NCBI RefSeq assembly: GCF_001640025.1
Contig: NC_031672.1
Coordinates: 3,658,001-3,722,000 of the forward strand
DNA: 64,000 bases
Direction of reading: 5' to 3'
Origin: Sugiyamaella lignohabitans
Lineage: Eukaryota > Ascomycota > Dipodascomycetes > Dipodascales > Trichomonascaceae
Shown: positions 22,516-33,970 of the stretch, piece by piece
Layout of the letters: every line of letters begins with the position of its first letter
Numbering within the stretch: the stretch's first letter is position 1
Notes under the pieces: model-generated
Databases searched by the model: none
What the model saw: the letters and a program-made list of their open reading frames with translations, nothing else
Told to the model about the DNA's origin: nothing
Made by a program: the position numbers and the translations under genes

Positions 22516-23764
22516 CCACAACATTAGCGGTACCAATAGCGGCAGCAGTAGCAGCATCAGCAGCAGGAGCAGTAAAAGCGGCAGCAGCGTCAGCGTCAAC
22601 AGCTATAGCAAGGCCGGCAGCTGCTTCTGCGACTGCGACTCTCTCTAACAGAAACGGCAGGACAACTCGCAGAAGCGACCAGGTAGTACCACCTCGCTAT
22701 TAAGATCACACACAGCACCGAAAATTTCAGCACCACCCGCTTTTAAGTAGGACGACTATGGATCTACTTTGCCGTTTCCAGCAGCATCTTCCGTTTGGCT
22801 GTTTCATAATATCAGTTAACCTCACATAAGCCGCCTGTTCCATATCTTGCGTATTCCATCGTACTCATAATAATCGATACAATAAAAAAATATCATTTAC
22901 GATTCGCTAATTAATCTAGACTTCCGTTAGTAAACTTTGCTGAAAATATATTTAATGGCTTATTATGGCTTATTAAACTACGCCTTGACCAAGAGTGGTC
23001 GGCCGCGCACAAGATTTTTTTGAACTTGACAGCAGAAAGATGTAGCAGCCAAAGGGTGAGACAGGTCCGTCTCAGAGCTCGTTCATTAAGTTCCTACCAC
23101 AACACAGTCGGGGAACAGCGCGCCAGTTTATCCCGCCAACTATAGTTTATTAACTTCTATAGCTATTTCCGTCATTACTTTTTTTTGAAACATTTCAAAG
23201 TTACTTTTTACAGAGTTGAAGCACCCCTAGCATATTTGCTTTTATCGCTCCTTGCAGAATCCCTGGGTAAGGGGGTTGTTTATTTTATCAAGCAGAAGTT
23301 CTAGCGCCAGGGCTTATCTTCCATATTGCCATAGCTATTTCTTTTTTCTGCAGGCCGTTTGATTTGCTTTTTTCTCGACAAAATAAAATCCCACTCCCGT
23401 TCCTATTTGGTTGCAAGAGACGATAAATGATATGATTCTACAACCACTATTATACTTATAAAACTTGTTTTTATATATATATAGAGCATATCCACGGAAC
23501 CAGTTGGAGGTTTTTTAAACTTTGTCGTCAATTGTGAGTTGAAGATATTTATAAGTCATTCGCTCGACCAAGTTTCTATTCGCTCTTTTACTACTATTTC
23601 TCACTTGCACCTGCCTCATCTCATTACACAACTACCACCACATCTCTCATAATAATACCTAGCTTCCACCAATTAATTATTTTTCAGTCTTATCACCAAT
23701 TCGCTAAATTCCACTTTTTATTATTTTCACTTTGTATATTTGACACTCATACTTATTTATCACA

Positions 23765-25477
23765 ATGTCTGCTTATTCGCCAATGCTTACTGTTTCATCT
23801 TTGGGCCGTCATAGTCTATTACTACAAGAGGATGAGTTTTCACTTGAGGCTACTGTAGCTGACCATACTCTGGGTCTTGACTCTTGGCAAGCCACTGGAC
23901 ATCCATTAGTTACTTCTCATCATAGTCTGGCACCAGTTGTGGTCCCCCCCAATTATTCATCTACTACGCCCCCACTTCTCCAAGTATCTGGTGATGACGA
24001 TAGTTTATCGTCATACTCTACTTCACCAGTTACCCCATCATACTCATATGGCCCCAACATTGCTGGACTGCCGCATGACAGTAGTTCGACCCTGGTCAAC
24101 TACTACTACTCTCCTCCACAGGGCCCAATTGGACTAGGAATCGATTTTTCCGAGTCTCCCATTCACTATCAAGAGTCATTGGCCGACTTCTGCCTGGGTG
24201 GCGAGAAGCCCAAATTCAGCAACGACCAATTCTTCTCTTTAACAGACTCTCCTATCAGCATTATATCTACCAGTCCAATGGACACTAGTTTTTGCGATCC
24301 CAAGAGTTTGGAACTGGCTGCTGATCAGATGTCGGCAGAGTCTCAACCTGTTCTGGAAACCAAGGTTCCTGCCGCTGCCACGGTTTCCACTGGTGCTGCT
24401 ACTGCTCCCTCTGGTGCTACTACTACTACTGCTGGTACTGTTGTTACTGCTGGCGAGAGTTCCATCATGGCTACTAGTACCACCTCACTCACTAGCATCG
24501 ACTTCGAGCCTAAAGCCAAGGCTACTCGAAGAAGATCTTCTGCTAAGAAGGATAGAAAGAAGTCCGAGGCTGGCCCTAAAGACAGAAAGAAGTCCGAGAC
24601 TCCTGCTTCTGAGTCCACTACCCCTAGACCAAGAGTTCGCAAGAGAAAGTCAGAACTGTCACTTGATCTGTCAGAAATCGATAATACCACCACCTCCACA
24701 CCCATTGCTACTGCCAGCAAAGACTCTGCCAAGATCCCAGTAAGAGTTGCTGCTCCACCACGAAAGCGCAGAAAGTCCTCGCAACCCGCATCTTCTACTT
24801 CTCACGTTGGTTCCAGTGGTGCTACTATTGTTACCTTCTCAGCAGTCTCTCCCGTAAGCCCACACCTCACTGCTGAGACTCTAGCCAGTCTTCCAGTTGA
24901 TATCGCATCTCCTGGAGCCGAGTCGGATGCCACTATTGAAGAAGAAGACATTCCTTCGCCAATCAACCCCGATGACTTTGAATATGAAGCATCGCTAACA
25001 AAAGACGACAAGTCTCTTAGATCCGACCGCTGTTGTTCCAAAGCCGGTTCCGACCATACACACGCCTCGTCATCAAAATCCGACTCTAAATCACAATCAG
25101 GGTCCACTTCTCTGCCAGTGACAGTCTACCGACGGGGTCGCAAGCCTTCAAACAACGACGATTCGTCGAAACCATTCCTGTGTGAAGATTGCAACCGTAC
25201 ATTCAGAAGACAGGAGCACCTGAAACGTCATTACCGGTCACTTCACACTGGCGAGAAGCCATTTGAGTGTGAAGACTGCGGCAAAAAGTTCTCCAGATCC
25301 GACAATCTGGCACAACACATGCGGATTCACGCCAGACACACTGGATCCACTACCTCCACCACGTCCACTTTAGACGACGACTCGTCTGCCACAGCCAGTG
25401 GAGACGACGAAAACGACACTGATAGCGACAGCGAGCGAGCTGTCAAGACCACCAGCTCTCGCAAAGACCACAAATAG
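23765..25477 (+). CDS. C2H2 zinc-finger transcription factor, Msn2/Msn4 type
   Basis: 570 aa with two tandem C2H2 fingers near the C-terminus: finger 1 at about 471-493 ([22 protein letters not shown]), finger 2 at about 501-521 ([21 protein letters not shown]), linked by TGEKPFE. The R-E-R/R-D-N-type contact residues match Msn2/Msn4, which bind the CCCCT stress-response element. The N-terminal 260 residues are Ser/Thr/Pro-rich. The middle has Lys/Arg-rich segments ([13 protein letters not shown]) like a phosphorylation-regulated nuclear localisation signal. Stress-response function is inferred from the fingers; other two-finger regulators with the same contacts cannot be excluded. The very long leader and promoter fit a regulatory gene. 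Confidence 0.88.
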   Translation: MSAYSPMLTVSSLGRHSLLLQEDEFSLEATVADHTLGLDSWQATGHPLVTSHHSLAPVVVPPNYSSTTPPLLQVSGDDDSLSSYSTSPVTPSYSYGPNIAGLPHDSSSTLVNYYYSPPQGPIGLGIDFSESPIHYQESLADFCLGGEKPKFSNDQFFSLTDSPISIISTSPMDTSFCDPKSLELAADQMSAESQPVLETKVPAAATVSTGAATAPSGATTTTAGTVVTAGESSIMATSTTSLTSIDFEPKAKATRRRSSAKKDRKKSEAGPKDRKKSETPASESTTPRPRVRKRKSELSLDLSEIDNTTTSTPIATASKDSAKIPVRVAAPPRKRRKSSQPASSTSHVGSSGATIVTFSAVSPVSPHLTAETLASLPVDIASPGAESDATIEEEDIPSPINPDDFEYEASLTKDDKSLRSDRCCSKAGSDHTHASSSKSDSKSQSGSTSLPVTVYRRGRKPSNNDDSSKPFLCEDCNRTFRRQEHLKRHYRSLHTGEKPFECEDCGKKFSRSDNLAQHMRIHARHTGSTTSTTSTLDDDSSATASGDDENDTDSDSERAVKTTSSRKDHK

Positions 25478-25815
25478 AGCTGTCAGCGTCGTTCCAAAAG
25501 AAAAAAAAAACAGTTTAGATGTTTGCACGCTTCTATTCATGTATATTATATTATATTTAGCATAGTGTTTACTCGGGTTACGAATCTCTTAATTTAATTT
25601 GTTTTATTGTCCACTTCTTCTCTTCTCCTCTCTTCTCACACATCCTGACCCCCTGGCACCCATTCCGGCTACTGACGGGCCGACCACGGCTCTCCACGTA
25701 CCTAGCGGACCAGCCACCGTCTGCACGGTCCCCCAGTACCCACATTCCACACTGACACATACCGCTTCGCCGGTTACCCACGCAGAGGCCACCTGCTGCT
25801 GTACGAGGACCCACT

Positions 25816-26019
25816 GCCTCCGGCGGCTGGGGCTCTGCCCCAGACCCCGTGGCTCCTCTCGCTTCGCTCGAGTCGGTCCGTGGCTACCCCTACCGTGGCC
25901 ACCCCTACCATGAATTGAGTCCGAACGAAAAAAAAACCACCGACCACCACCCCACGAACCGACTCGAGCGAAGCGAGAGGAGCCACGGGGTCTGGGGCAG
26001 AGCCCCAGCCGCCGGAGGC
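25816..26019. repeat. Dispersed GC-rich element, two b-arms facing
   Basis: Left b-arm (loop TCT) and right b-arm (loop AGA) separated by about 85 nt with no canonical centre. The only facing pair with two b-tips, so probably a rearranged copy. Confidence 0.92.
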
Positions 26020-26403
26020 AGACCCCCTCCCCCCAGACACAGCCCGTATTGCACGCCGAAACGGGACACAGGGAATGCTCGTGTGACCGAGTAACATTTC
26101 CGCAGATGAGGCAGGCTGGACCCCCCTGGCGAACGTGCCCTTATCGGTGCGTGCTGATAAGACCCGGCCGTCGGAAACGGCAGGTGGGGTGTCGGTAGCG
26201 CCACAGCTGTCAGCGAGATAGAGCCAGGGAGGGATCGGTTTCTGTGGCTGAACAGTGGAAACAAGGTATTATTCTAATTATTATTTTCCTGCCGAGCATG
26301 TAATGTGATCTATTTGAGTTATTGACCCCAAGAAAGCAACCCGAATGGGAAATAATATATATAAATATCTCAAGTTCTGGACACGCCGGTGGGGGGTGGT
26401 GCT

Positions 26404-26463
26404 GCCTCCGGCGGCTGGGGCTCTGCCCCAGACCCCGTGGCTTCTCTCGCTTCGCTCGAGTCG
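26404..26463. repeat. Dispersed GC-rich element, single left b-arm
   Basis: TGCCTCCGGCGGC, loop TCT, b-tip ending CTCGAGTCG. Confidence 0.92.
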
Positions 26464-27410
26464 GGGGTGGCTGAGGGTGTCAGACAGCGAGAAACGAGCC
26501 GTGTCGATGGGACTGGAGGTCCAGTGAGGACTGGGTTTGCTGGCTGGAGGGAGGCAGCAAGAAATGAGAGGGAATGCTGAGAAGGGAAAGGAATGCACCC
26601 TTTTACGGGACTATGGACGGCTCGCTAGACCAACCAGACCAGTCGAAACCAGCGAAACAGCCCAGAGTGGGAGTTTTGTTGCTGGATCAGGAGCCAGCGG
26701 TTCAGCCATCGGCAGTCGGTCATATGGGGTCAGGCTGACGTAACAGGCCGTAATATCACATGTGCAGTGCGCTATATGTCGGTTGCGGTGCGAATATCGC
26801 ATCATCGCTGTCCTATTTGGGCTTATCCAGGCGCCAATCCAGTTAGAGCTGTGGCTTCTAACAACCCACGCTAACGCTAACAACGCTTCAAACTAACTAC
26901 ACTCAGACTTCCCCTTATCTGACAGACCACCTCCCCACATCCCCACCAGGAACTGCTAGTATCATCTAAGAAAGCAACCACTAACAACCACTAGCAACCG
27001 CTAAGCAACCGCTAGCAGTAATAATGAATTTACTGGATTTAATGGACTTGGCAGTCGGCTTGCTTTGTGCTTATCAGTTGCTAACACACACACTCGCACC
27101 CCACCTTCCCACCCGCACAAACACACGCCCACCACACGCCCACACACACTCTCTATAAACTAAAGCCTGTCACTGTAGATACAGTCGCCATAGCTACAGC
27201 CAACAGCAGAAAGGCACATAAAACACAGCAGCAGCCGCTGAGTGGGCTGGCTACCCCGCTACCCGACCCCTATCTGCTAAACGGCTTTCCGGCATGACCC
27301 CGCGACCAGCGGGCTATCACCGACAGCTGCCCCACCACCCCACCTCTTATCTCACCAACCTCCAACACCCCGTCACGCTCCCCATTTCTACTCCATACCC
27401 CCCCATTCCC

Positions 27411-27546
27411 GACTCGAGCGAAGCGAGAGGAGCCACGGGGTCTGGGGCAGAGCCCCAGCCGCCGGAGGCAGACGGGCCGGGTGGGTGTGCCTCCGGCGGC
27501 TGGGGCTCCGCCCCAGACCCTGGTAGTGCTCCGCTTCGCGAAGCGG
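27411..27546. repeat. Dispersed GC-rich element, two arms back to back
   Basis: A right b-arm (27411-27469) is followed after 19 nt by a left arm (27489-27546) with a diverged tip (GCTCCGCTTCGCGAAGC). The ends that normally face outward face each other here. Confidence 0.9.
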
Positions 27547-28937
27547 TAGCGGCGGGATCGCGACCCCGCCACCGACTGTGCCGCTGTTGTCACATCTGGT
27601 GACACAGGCAGCACGAATGATACTATCGGCCAGATCAGGAAAGGCACCCTTGCCTGTGGCATCATTTACTGCGACCTGATAACACCGGCGGCCCTAACCC
27701 TCATGTGACTACCTCAATATATTGATTGATTATTGTAATAATATATTTTAGGCTCTAGACGCACACGCACCACCACCACCTTCCACCCCGTTTGGTACCG
27801 TTTCGGTTGTTTCCCGTGTGCTTGTTTATTGTTATCGCAGTTGTTGTTGTTGTTGTATCAGCAAGAACCGATTCTGCTACAACAGACTTATATTTTTTTT
27901 TGCTTTCAACCGGTAGGTATCGCCTGTTTATTTTGTTGTTACACCAACACTATCGTCACCACTACTCAAACTGGTAATAGCTGAATCAGGAATCAAGCAG
28001 CCAGGCAGCAGCAGCTTTGGGTCAGCAGTCAAGCCAGTAGTCAAACTAAGCAGGGTCTCAGTCATCCTTTCTCCGTTTCCCGCCGCCGCTGATAGCTACT
28101 ACTACTGGTTATAGGATTTACTGGTACTACTACAGTTGGTAATATTTAATTTGTTAGGTTCTTACAAATCGCATAACATCTTAACTTTCAATCATCTCCT
28201 TCACATACCATACTTTACTTGCCACTACCAGCAGATCGGTAGAAATTAATTACACGGATAACTTCGCTTGTTTGGCCTGTCTGCGACTGCGTGCCATTAG
28301 TTAACTAAGTGAAATCAACTGGTACTTCCGAGTATATATAGAACGCTCGTTTCTCGATATTTTTGCTGTAAAACGGGCACCTGAGTTTACGTGATAGCCG
28401 ACTTAACGCCGATATCTTCAGAATCATCAACATTCGCATCAGCATCACATCGATCGCACATCTCGCATAATCAACCGCTGTTTTCGCTGTCGCCACTATA
28501 CGCGTCAATAGAACTGGAGTCTAGTCTGAGGTTTTTGGTTTGATCTCGACTTGTTTTTCAGCCCTCTTCGACCGGTTCTTGTTTGTCTCTATTGTTTTTA
28601 TTGTTTTATTTGCTGGTTCGATTGTTTTCGCTGGTTACCTTCTGTACTGTGCTCGTGTCTTAAGGTCCCGCTAAGGTGTGTAGCGAGCGATCCTGATTGT
28701 ATTCTACTTTGATAGTAGGATATCTGCAACGAATTAGAACAGATCAGAACAAATTAGAACAGAACAGAAGATTGGTTTTACCGTCTGGTTATTTATTTAT
28801 TGTTGAGAATTTAATTTCATTGAATTAGGGACACATCAATACAGCTGTTTCGTGCCCGCGACTGATTCTCAGTCCACGTCTCATCGCCTTACTGGTTCGC
28901 ATACTAACACACCCCACGTACACTACCGTCACATCTC

Positions 28938-31553
28938 ATGTCCGATGCCAAGTCATCACGCCATCAAGAGCTCAAGGACTATAGAATTGGCAAGGAAATC
29001 GGCAAGGGTAGTTTTGCCACGGTTTATAAAGGTGAACATGTTCCATCAGGTTCGGGCGTAGCCATCAAGGCTGTGTCCCGGGTCAAATTGAGCAAGAAAC
29101 TGCTCGAGAACCTGGAGTCGGAGATTTCAATTCTAAAAACTATGAAGCATCCTCATATTGTGGCACTTCTAGACTATAGACGCACTTCGACTCATTTCTA
29201 CCTCGCCATGGAATACTGTTCTCTGGGTGATTTATCTTATTTTATCCGTGATCGAGAAAAGATTTCCAAGTCTCTACCGCTTGTAGCGTCTCTGTTTCAG
29301 AGATACCCATCTCAACAAGGTCTCCATGAGGATCTGGCAAGGCATTTCCTCAAGCAACTTGCAAGTGCTCTACAGTTTCTCCGACAGAGAGACCTAGTTC
29401 ACCGAGATATCAAGCCTCAAAACTTGCTACTATTACCGCCAAAGAAAAGTAAAAAAGAGGCAGAGGAAGCCGGATATGCTGGTCAATGGGAGCTTCCTGT
29501 GCTGAAATTGGCCGATTTCGGGTTTGCTCGAAGTCTACCAAGCACATCATTGGCGGAAACTTTGTGTGGATCTCCTTTATACATGGCTCCGGAGATTCTC
29601 CGCTACGAGAAATACAATGCTAAAGCCGATTTATGGTCTGTTGGTGCAGTTGTTTATGAGATGGTGATTGGAAAGCCACCTTTCCAGGCCGCTAACCATG
29701 TTGACTTGCTCAAGAAAATTCAACAAGCGGATGATAAAATCGCGTTTCCAAGTTCTAGTAATGCGAGCGAGGAAATCCGGAAATTGATTCGCTCGTTACT
29801 GAAGAAATCACCTACCGAGCGAGTAGGGTTCAGCGAGTTTTTCCAGAATCCAATTCTCCGCGAAGATATACCTACCGAAAACAAACCTTTGGATCAGTCT
29901 AATTTGGACGAGAAGATTTTTATTTCCGAGTATATCGACGGCGTACCAACAGCCACACGGCTTCCAACACCACCATCGGGATCAGAGACTGGTTCTCCTG
30001 CGAAACATGAGTCTGGTAAGGACAATGTAGAGCGTGTGGACCGCACAAACTCTCACTCTCCTAACTACAGTTATGCGACATCACCCGAGGGAACTAACCT
30101 GAATCGACCTCGTGTTAATACAGGATCCAGCCCTGATAAGTACCCTGGACGTGCAGTCGCTAACAATTCAACCCCTTCTCCAAATACATCTTTAATAGTC
30201 GACGACCGGAAATCATACAGATCGAGTAATCCTGGCAGTCAAGAGCACCAGAAACAAGATAACTCAGGATCCAAAGACCGACGTGAGCAGTCACCAACGA
30301 CTACCAATAACCAAGTGGCAATACCCATGAATCGGACTAACGCCGCCTCTGCATCTACTTACTACTCATCATCACGACCATCAGTACGTGACGACAGTCT
30401 CGAACAGGAATATGTGGTGGTAGAAAAGCGAACGGTTGAAGTGAATGCATTTGCTGATGAGGTAGCTTACTCACCAACATCCGCCAAGTTCTCGGTCTCT
30501 CCGATTCGTGCAATCATGCAGAATAACATGCAGAGAGATAGAAGGATGTCCATTGGTTATGGCAGCTCTCCTACCAATGCATTGACAAAAGCTCTTAGTA
30601 TGGCATCTGCTCGTTTGTTCGGCACCAAGGTCGATATTAATGGAACTACAACATCGGTTTCACCACCTCAATTTGCTCAACGGCCCATTCCTTCGACAAT
30701 CGAGGTCGAGGAACGGATCTTGATCAAGGAATTAGAAGCACTAGCAACTAAAGCAAAAGTTGTCAACTTGTTTGCCGAGGTCAAGTATTCACAGTTGCTT
30801 CCTACTGACCCTGAACGGATCTTATCAGAGGATGCTAGCAGGACCACCTCCGACGAGCATCTGCTTAACCTAGACCCTGAGACCTGTACAGTTGTTGCTG
30901 AAGAAGCAATGGTTCTCTACGTCAAGACTCTGTCATTATTATCAAAAGCAATGGAAAAGGCTGCCGGATGGTGGGATGAGAACGATAGTAAAGGAGCCTC
31001 ACTTCAACTGAACGACGTTGTGCAGTGGATTCGTGAAAAGTTCAACGAGTCTCTAGAGAAAGCTGAGTATGCCCAAGATCGTATTGAAGCTTGTCGGAAC
31101 AGCATTGCTGCTAGTGCTAGCCATTCTGACAGAAGGTCGATGGACAAGTCGTCATCGATTACTGCTGAAAAGCTCATTTTCGACCGAGCTCTAGAAATGT
31201 CCAGAGCCGCTGCCGTCAACGAACAAGTGGGTGAGGACCTGGAAGGTTGTGAACTCTCCTATGGAACAGCTGTTTGGATGCTGGAAGCACTCCTGGTCAC
31301 TGACAAACAAGACGAACTACTGGATGACGACGACCGGGCAATTGTCGAAAAGTTCATCGCCAGTATTAGCCATAGATTATCAGTACTACGAACAAGACTA
31401 GAAGCAATTGGCAAAGGAGGCCACGCTCAAACTCCTGCACTACCAATCCACTTCCGACGTCGCACCTCATCTTCATCCTCATCATCCTCACCTAACAAGT
31501 ACGCCTCCAGAGGCCAGATCACCGAGCTGTCATCCCACGCTATTGATGATTAG
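28938..31553 (+). CDS. ATG1: Autophagy-initiating Ser/Thr kinase Atg1
   Basis: Kinase of the Atg1-Atg13-Atg17 complex that starts autophagosome formation. 871 aa. The kinase domain fills about residues 14-310: glycine loop IGKGSFATVYKG (21-32), Lys44 in VAIKAV, HRD at 155-157, DFG at 193-195 and APE in YMAPEIL. The disordered middle contains YVVV (492-495) after acidic/Gln residues, the Atg8-interacting motif known from yeast Atg1. The C-terminal third (about 590-840) is the helical early-autophagy-targeting/MIT region that binds Atg13. Length matches the family (about 900 aa). The preceding long leader may matter for translation control. Confidence 0.97.
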   Translation: MSDAKSSRHQELKDYRIGKEIGKGSFATVYKGEHVPSGSGVAIKAVSRVKLSKKLLENLESEISILKTMKHPHIVALLDYRRTSTHFYLAMEYCSLGDLSYFIRDREKISKSLPLVASLFQRYPSQQGLHEDLARHFLKQLASALQFLRQRDLVHRDIKPQNLLLLPPKKSKKEAEEAGYAGQWELPVLKLADFGFARSLPSTSLAETLCGSPLYMAPEILRYEKYNAKADLWSVGAVVYEMVIGKPPFQAANHVDLLKKIQQADDKIAFPSSSNASEEIRKLIRSLLKKSPTERVGFSEFFQNPILREDIPTENKPLDQSNLDEKIFISEYIDGVPTATRLPTPPSGSETGSPAKHESGKDNVERVDRTNSHSPNYSYATSPEGTNLNRPRVNTGSSPDKYPGRAVANNSTPSPNTSLIVDDRKSYRSSNPGSQEHQKQDNSGSKDRREQSPTTTNNQVAIPMNRTNAASASTYYSSSRPSVRDDSLEQEYVVVEKRTVEVNAFADEVAYSPTSAKFSVSPIRAIMQNNMQRDRRMSIGYGSSPTNALTKALSMASARLFGTKVDINGTTTSVSPPQFAQRPIPSTIEVEERILIKELEALATKAKVVNLFAEVKYSQLLPTDPERILSEDASRTTSDEHLLNLDPETCTVVAEEAMVLYVKTLSLLSKAMEKAAGWWDENDSKGASLQLNDVVQWIREKFNESLEKAEYAQDRIEACRNSIAASASHSDRRSMDKSSSITAEKLIFDRALEMSRAAAVNEQVGEDLEGCELSYGTAVWMLEALLVTDKQDELLDDDDRAIVEKFIASISHRLSVLRTRLEAIGKGGHAQTPALPIHFRRRTSSSSSSSSPNKYASRGQITELSSHAIDD

Positions 31554-31584
31554 ACAACAATGCATCTTATTTAACTAAACGTTT

Positions 31585-31660
31585 ATTATTATTTTATTAT
31601 TATTTTATTATTATTTTTATTATCATTAAATTATTTTATTAAGTTATTATTTTATTAAAC
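31585..31660. repeat. (TTA)n microsatellite in ATG1 3' region
   Basis: Imperfect TTATTATTT units over about 75 nt directly downstream of the stop codon. Confidence 0.7.
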
Positions 31661-31688
31661 CATTGATCAAACCTGGTTGGGGGAGCAT

Positions 31689-31740
31689 GCCTCCGGCGGC
31701 TGGGCTCCGCCCAGACCTGGCTGTGCTCGCTTCGCGAGCT
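31689..31740. repeat. Dispersed GC-rich element, degenerate single left arm
   Basis: GCCTCCGGCGGC is intact but both hairpin strands have lost one G/C (TGGGC-TCC-GCCCA), so the stem is shortened symmetrically. Tip GCTCGCTTCGCGAGC. Confidence 0.85.
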
Positions 31741-32407
31741 GGCTGGGGGGTTGACATTCGCTGTTCGTGAAGTTTTACTTGTTTTATGGAATTATTCGAC
31801 TCGATGGATCTACAGGTCTATGCTCCTCAGGGTGCCTTATCATATCCTGTTCATGCATGGAATCAACGGTGAGATAGCGGTAGGGGTAGAGTGCAGTTAG
31901 CAGACGACCTACTGCCTTGTTGGACCCGCCTCAGTTATCTAATAGGAATGATATACAATCAGCGGTCAAATTGGTTTGTGACTGCAGTGTAATACACTGA
32001 ACTGGATGTCCCAAGCAGGACGGACCCTGAATAACCGTTATGAGGTCTTATTTCCTACTACAGTAGCGATCGCCTACCAAAGAATTTTAAAAAACACCTA
32101 AAATTGTGAAATTCGTCTATAGCTATAGTTCTAGTTTGTAGCTTGCACAAACTCCTAATAAAAATACTAGCAATGAAGTGAGATATCGAGGAGCTCTGTC
32201 TCATTGTGCTATTTCAATGCTATCAACATTTTTTTACGCCGCTCCATCACATACTGTACTTATTTCTTTTTTTTGAAAAATTTTACCGAACCCTTATTTT
32301 TTTTTTTTTTTTTTTTTTTTTGGAATATCATTGCAAGTATAAAAATTATTTCTCTTCCTTCTTCACACTATTCTTGGTGAAATTTACTTCTGAAAAAAAA
32401 CTTAAAA

Positions 32408-33727
32408 ATGGCTAAATCAAAATCTAAGGATAATAAGAAGACTGAAGTCTTAAAAGCTCAAACCAAGGGCTCCAAGGTTGCTAAAGAGGTGAAGAAGGCT
32501 TCTACTTCGAAGCCTTCCAAGACCCCAGTCAAGGAGGAGAAGAAGTCTAAGAAGAAGTCCAAGAAGGAGGAATCCGAGTCCGAGTCTGAATCTGACTCCG
32601 ATTCTGATTCTGATTCTGACTCTGACTCTTCCAGCTCCAGCTCTGATTCTGACTCCAGCTCCAGCTCTGACTCTGACTCTAGCTCGAGCTCTAGCTCCGA
32701 TTCCGATTCAGACTCCGACTCATCTGATTCTGAAGAGGAGAAGGAGGAGAAGAAGGAAGAAAAGAAGGACTCTTCTGACTCTGACTCTAGCTCTGATGAG
32801 GAGGAGGAGAAGAAGGAGGACAAGAAGGACTCTTCTGACTCTGATTCCTCAGACTCTTCAGACTCGTCTGATTCCGACTCTTCTGATGATGAGGAGGAAG
32901 AGAAGTCCACTAAGAGAAAGGCCTCTGATGATGAAGAGGAAGAGGAGAAGCCCACTGAGGTTAAGAAGCAAAAGGTCGAGGAATCTGCCGAGGAGCAAAC
33001 CACTCTCTTTGTCGGTCGTCTTTCTTGGAACATCGATGACGCTTGGCTGTCTGAGGAGTTCCAAAATGCCGAGGGTTTCATCAGCGCTCGTGTCATGACT
33101 GACAGAGCCACTGGCAGATCCAAGGGTTTCGGTTACGCCGACTTCAAGAGCAAGGCTCTTGCTGAGAAGGCTCTTAACGAGTACCAAGGAAAGGAAATCG
33201 ATGGCCGTCCCATCAACCTTGATGTTTCTAACTCAAGACCCCAAACTCCTCAAACCAGAGCTAACAACAGAGCTTCTCAATACGGTGACAAGCCCTCTGC
33301 TCCTTCTGACACTTTGTTTGTCGGTAACTTGTCTTTCGACACTGACCGTGATCAACTTTTCGAGGCCTTTGGCCAACAAGGTAGCGTCATCTCTGTCCGT
33401 ATCCCTACCCACCCTGAGACCGAGCAACCCAAGGGTTTCGGTTACGTTCAATTCGGTTCTGTTGAAGAGGCTCAAACCGCTTTGAACAACCTCCAAGGTG
33501 CTGACATTGCCGGACGTCCTGTTCGTCTTGACTTCTCCACTCCTAGAGATTCTCCTGCTCCTGGTGCCGGTGGTCGTGGTGGTTTCGGTGGCCGTGGTGG
33601 TCGTGGTGGCCGTGGTGGATTCGGTGGCCGTGGCGGTTCTCGTGGCGGTTTCGGTGACCGTGGTGGCAGAGGTGGTTTCAGACCCCGTGGTGCCCCCGAT
33701 TTCCAAGGAAAGAAGACCACTTTCTAA
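32408..33727 (+). CDS. NSR1: Nucleolin-like protein Nsr1
   Basis: Nucleolar protein for pre-rRNA processing and 40S assembly. 439 aa in classic nucleolin order: Lys-rich N-terminus, long alternating Ser/Asp/Glu and Lys blocks (about 50-190), RRM1 (about 198-275, LFVGRLSW), RRM2 (about 300-378, LFVGNLSF), and a Gly/Arg-rich RGG tail (about 384-430). The acidic blocks are encoded by GACTCT/GATTCT hexamer repeats prone to length change. The strongly biased codon use and the upstream T-run suggest high expression. Confidence 0.96.
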   Translation: MAKSKSKDNKKTEVLKAQTKGSKVAKEVKKASTSKPSKTPVKEEKKSKKKSKKEESESESESDSDSDSDSDSDSSSSSSDSDSSSSSDSDSSSSSSSDSDSDSDSSDSEEEKEEKKEEKKDSSDSDSSSDEEEEKKEDKKDSSDSDSSDSSDSSDSDSSDDEEEEKSTKRKASDDEEEEEKPTEVKKQKVEESAEEQTTLFVGRLSWNIDDAWLSEEFQNAEGFISARVMTDRATGRSKGFGYADFKSKALAEKALNEYQGKEIDGRPINLDVSNSRPQTPQTRANNRASQYGDKPSAPSDTLFVGNLSFDTDRDQLFEAFGQQGSVISVRIPTHPETEQPKGFGYVQFGSVEEAQTALNNLQGADIAGRPVRLDFSTPRDSPAPGAGGRGGFGGRGGRGGRGGFGGRGGSRGGFGDRGGRGGFRPRGAPDFQGKKTTF

Positions 33728-33970
33728 ATCAATGGACTATTGTATTCGGGTAATGAACTCTAAACTGGGACTGTCATGTTCCAATTGTATCATTTAAAAG
33801 TATTATATATTGTTTTTGTGTTTCATTTTTTTATTGTTTATTTAATTGTTTCTGCATGTACTCTAGAATTGATGCATTGTTATTATACTACTTCTTGCTT
33901 ACCATGAATCTCAAAGATCCTTGAATCATGTTATCAATGCGTTGGTATCGATGTGAGATCATGAACTGTC

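Larger units (their letters stand above)
15687..23764. other. Gene-free region of about 8 kb
   Basis: By far the longest non-coding stretch here, between the copper-fist gene and the Msn2/4-type gene, both on the plus strand. I found only short ORFs without family signatures. I recognised no tRNA, 5S rRNA or snRNA. It holds a double hairpin (18740-18786), an AT palindrome (19231-19249), one full repeat element (20989-21125), two minisatellites and a CAG tract near 22.5 kb. The last kilobase, pyrimidine-rich with a TATATA run at about 23475, is presumably the promoter of the zinc-finger gene. Centromere, origin or long ncRNA are all possible; none is proven. Confidence 0.6.
25478..28937. other. 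Intergenic region upstream of ATG1
   Basis: About 3.5 kb without a supported gene. The first half carries three element sites (25816-26019, 26404-26463, 27411-27546). The 26.9-28.9 kb part is pyrimidine- and CA-rich and is probably promoter plus long 5' leader. Scattered CCCCT pentamers (for example near 26915 and 27267) could be stress-response elements, but a pentamer is weak evidence. Confidence 0.55.
31554..32407. other. Intergenic region ATG1 / NSR1
   Basis: Holds a TTA-rich microsatellite just after ATG1, a degenerate repeat arm at 31689-31740, and a 22-nt T-run at about 32300-32322 close to the NSR1 start, probably a nucleosome-depleting promoter element. Confidence 0.6.

Noticed and set aside
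22470..22703. Ser/Ala-rich 77-codon ORF over the CAG tract
   Set aside because: No ATG start and composition explained by triplet repeats.
25774..26264. Many overlapping ORFs in all frames with peptides such as PPAAGAPPQTPW, SGGWGSAPDPV and ERSHGVWGRAPAAGG
   Set aside because: They are translations of the dispersed GC-rich element, which lacks stops in most frames. The same peptides appear at every copy and lack start context and family signatures.
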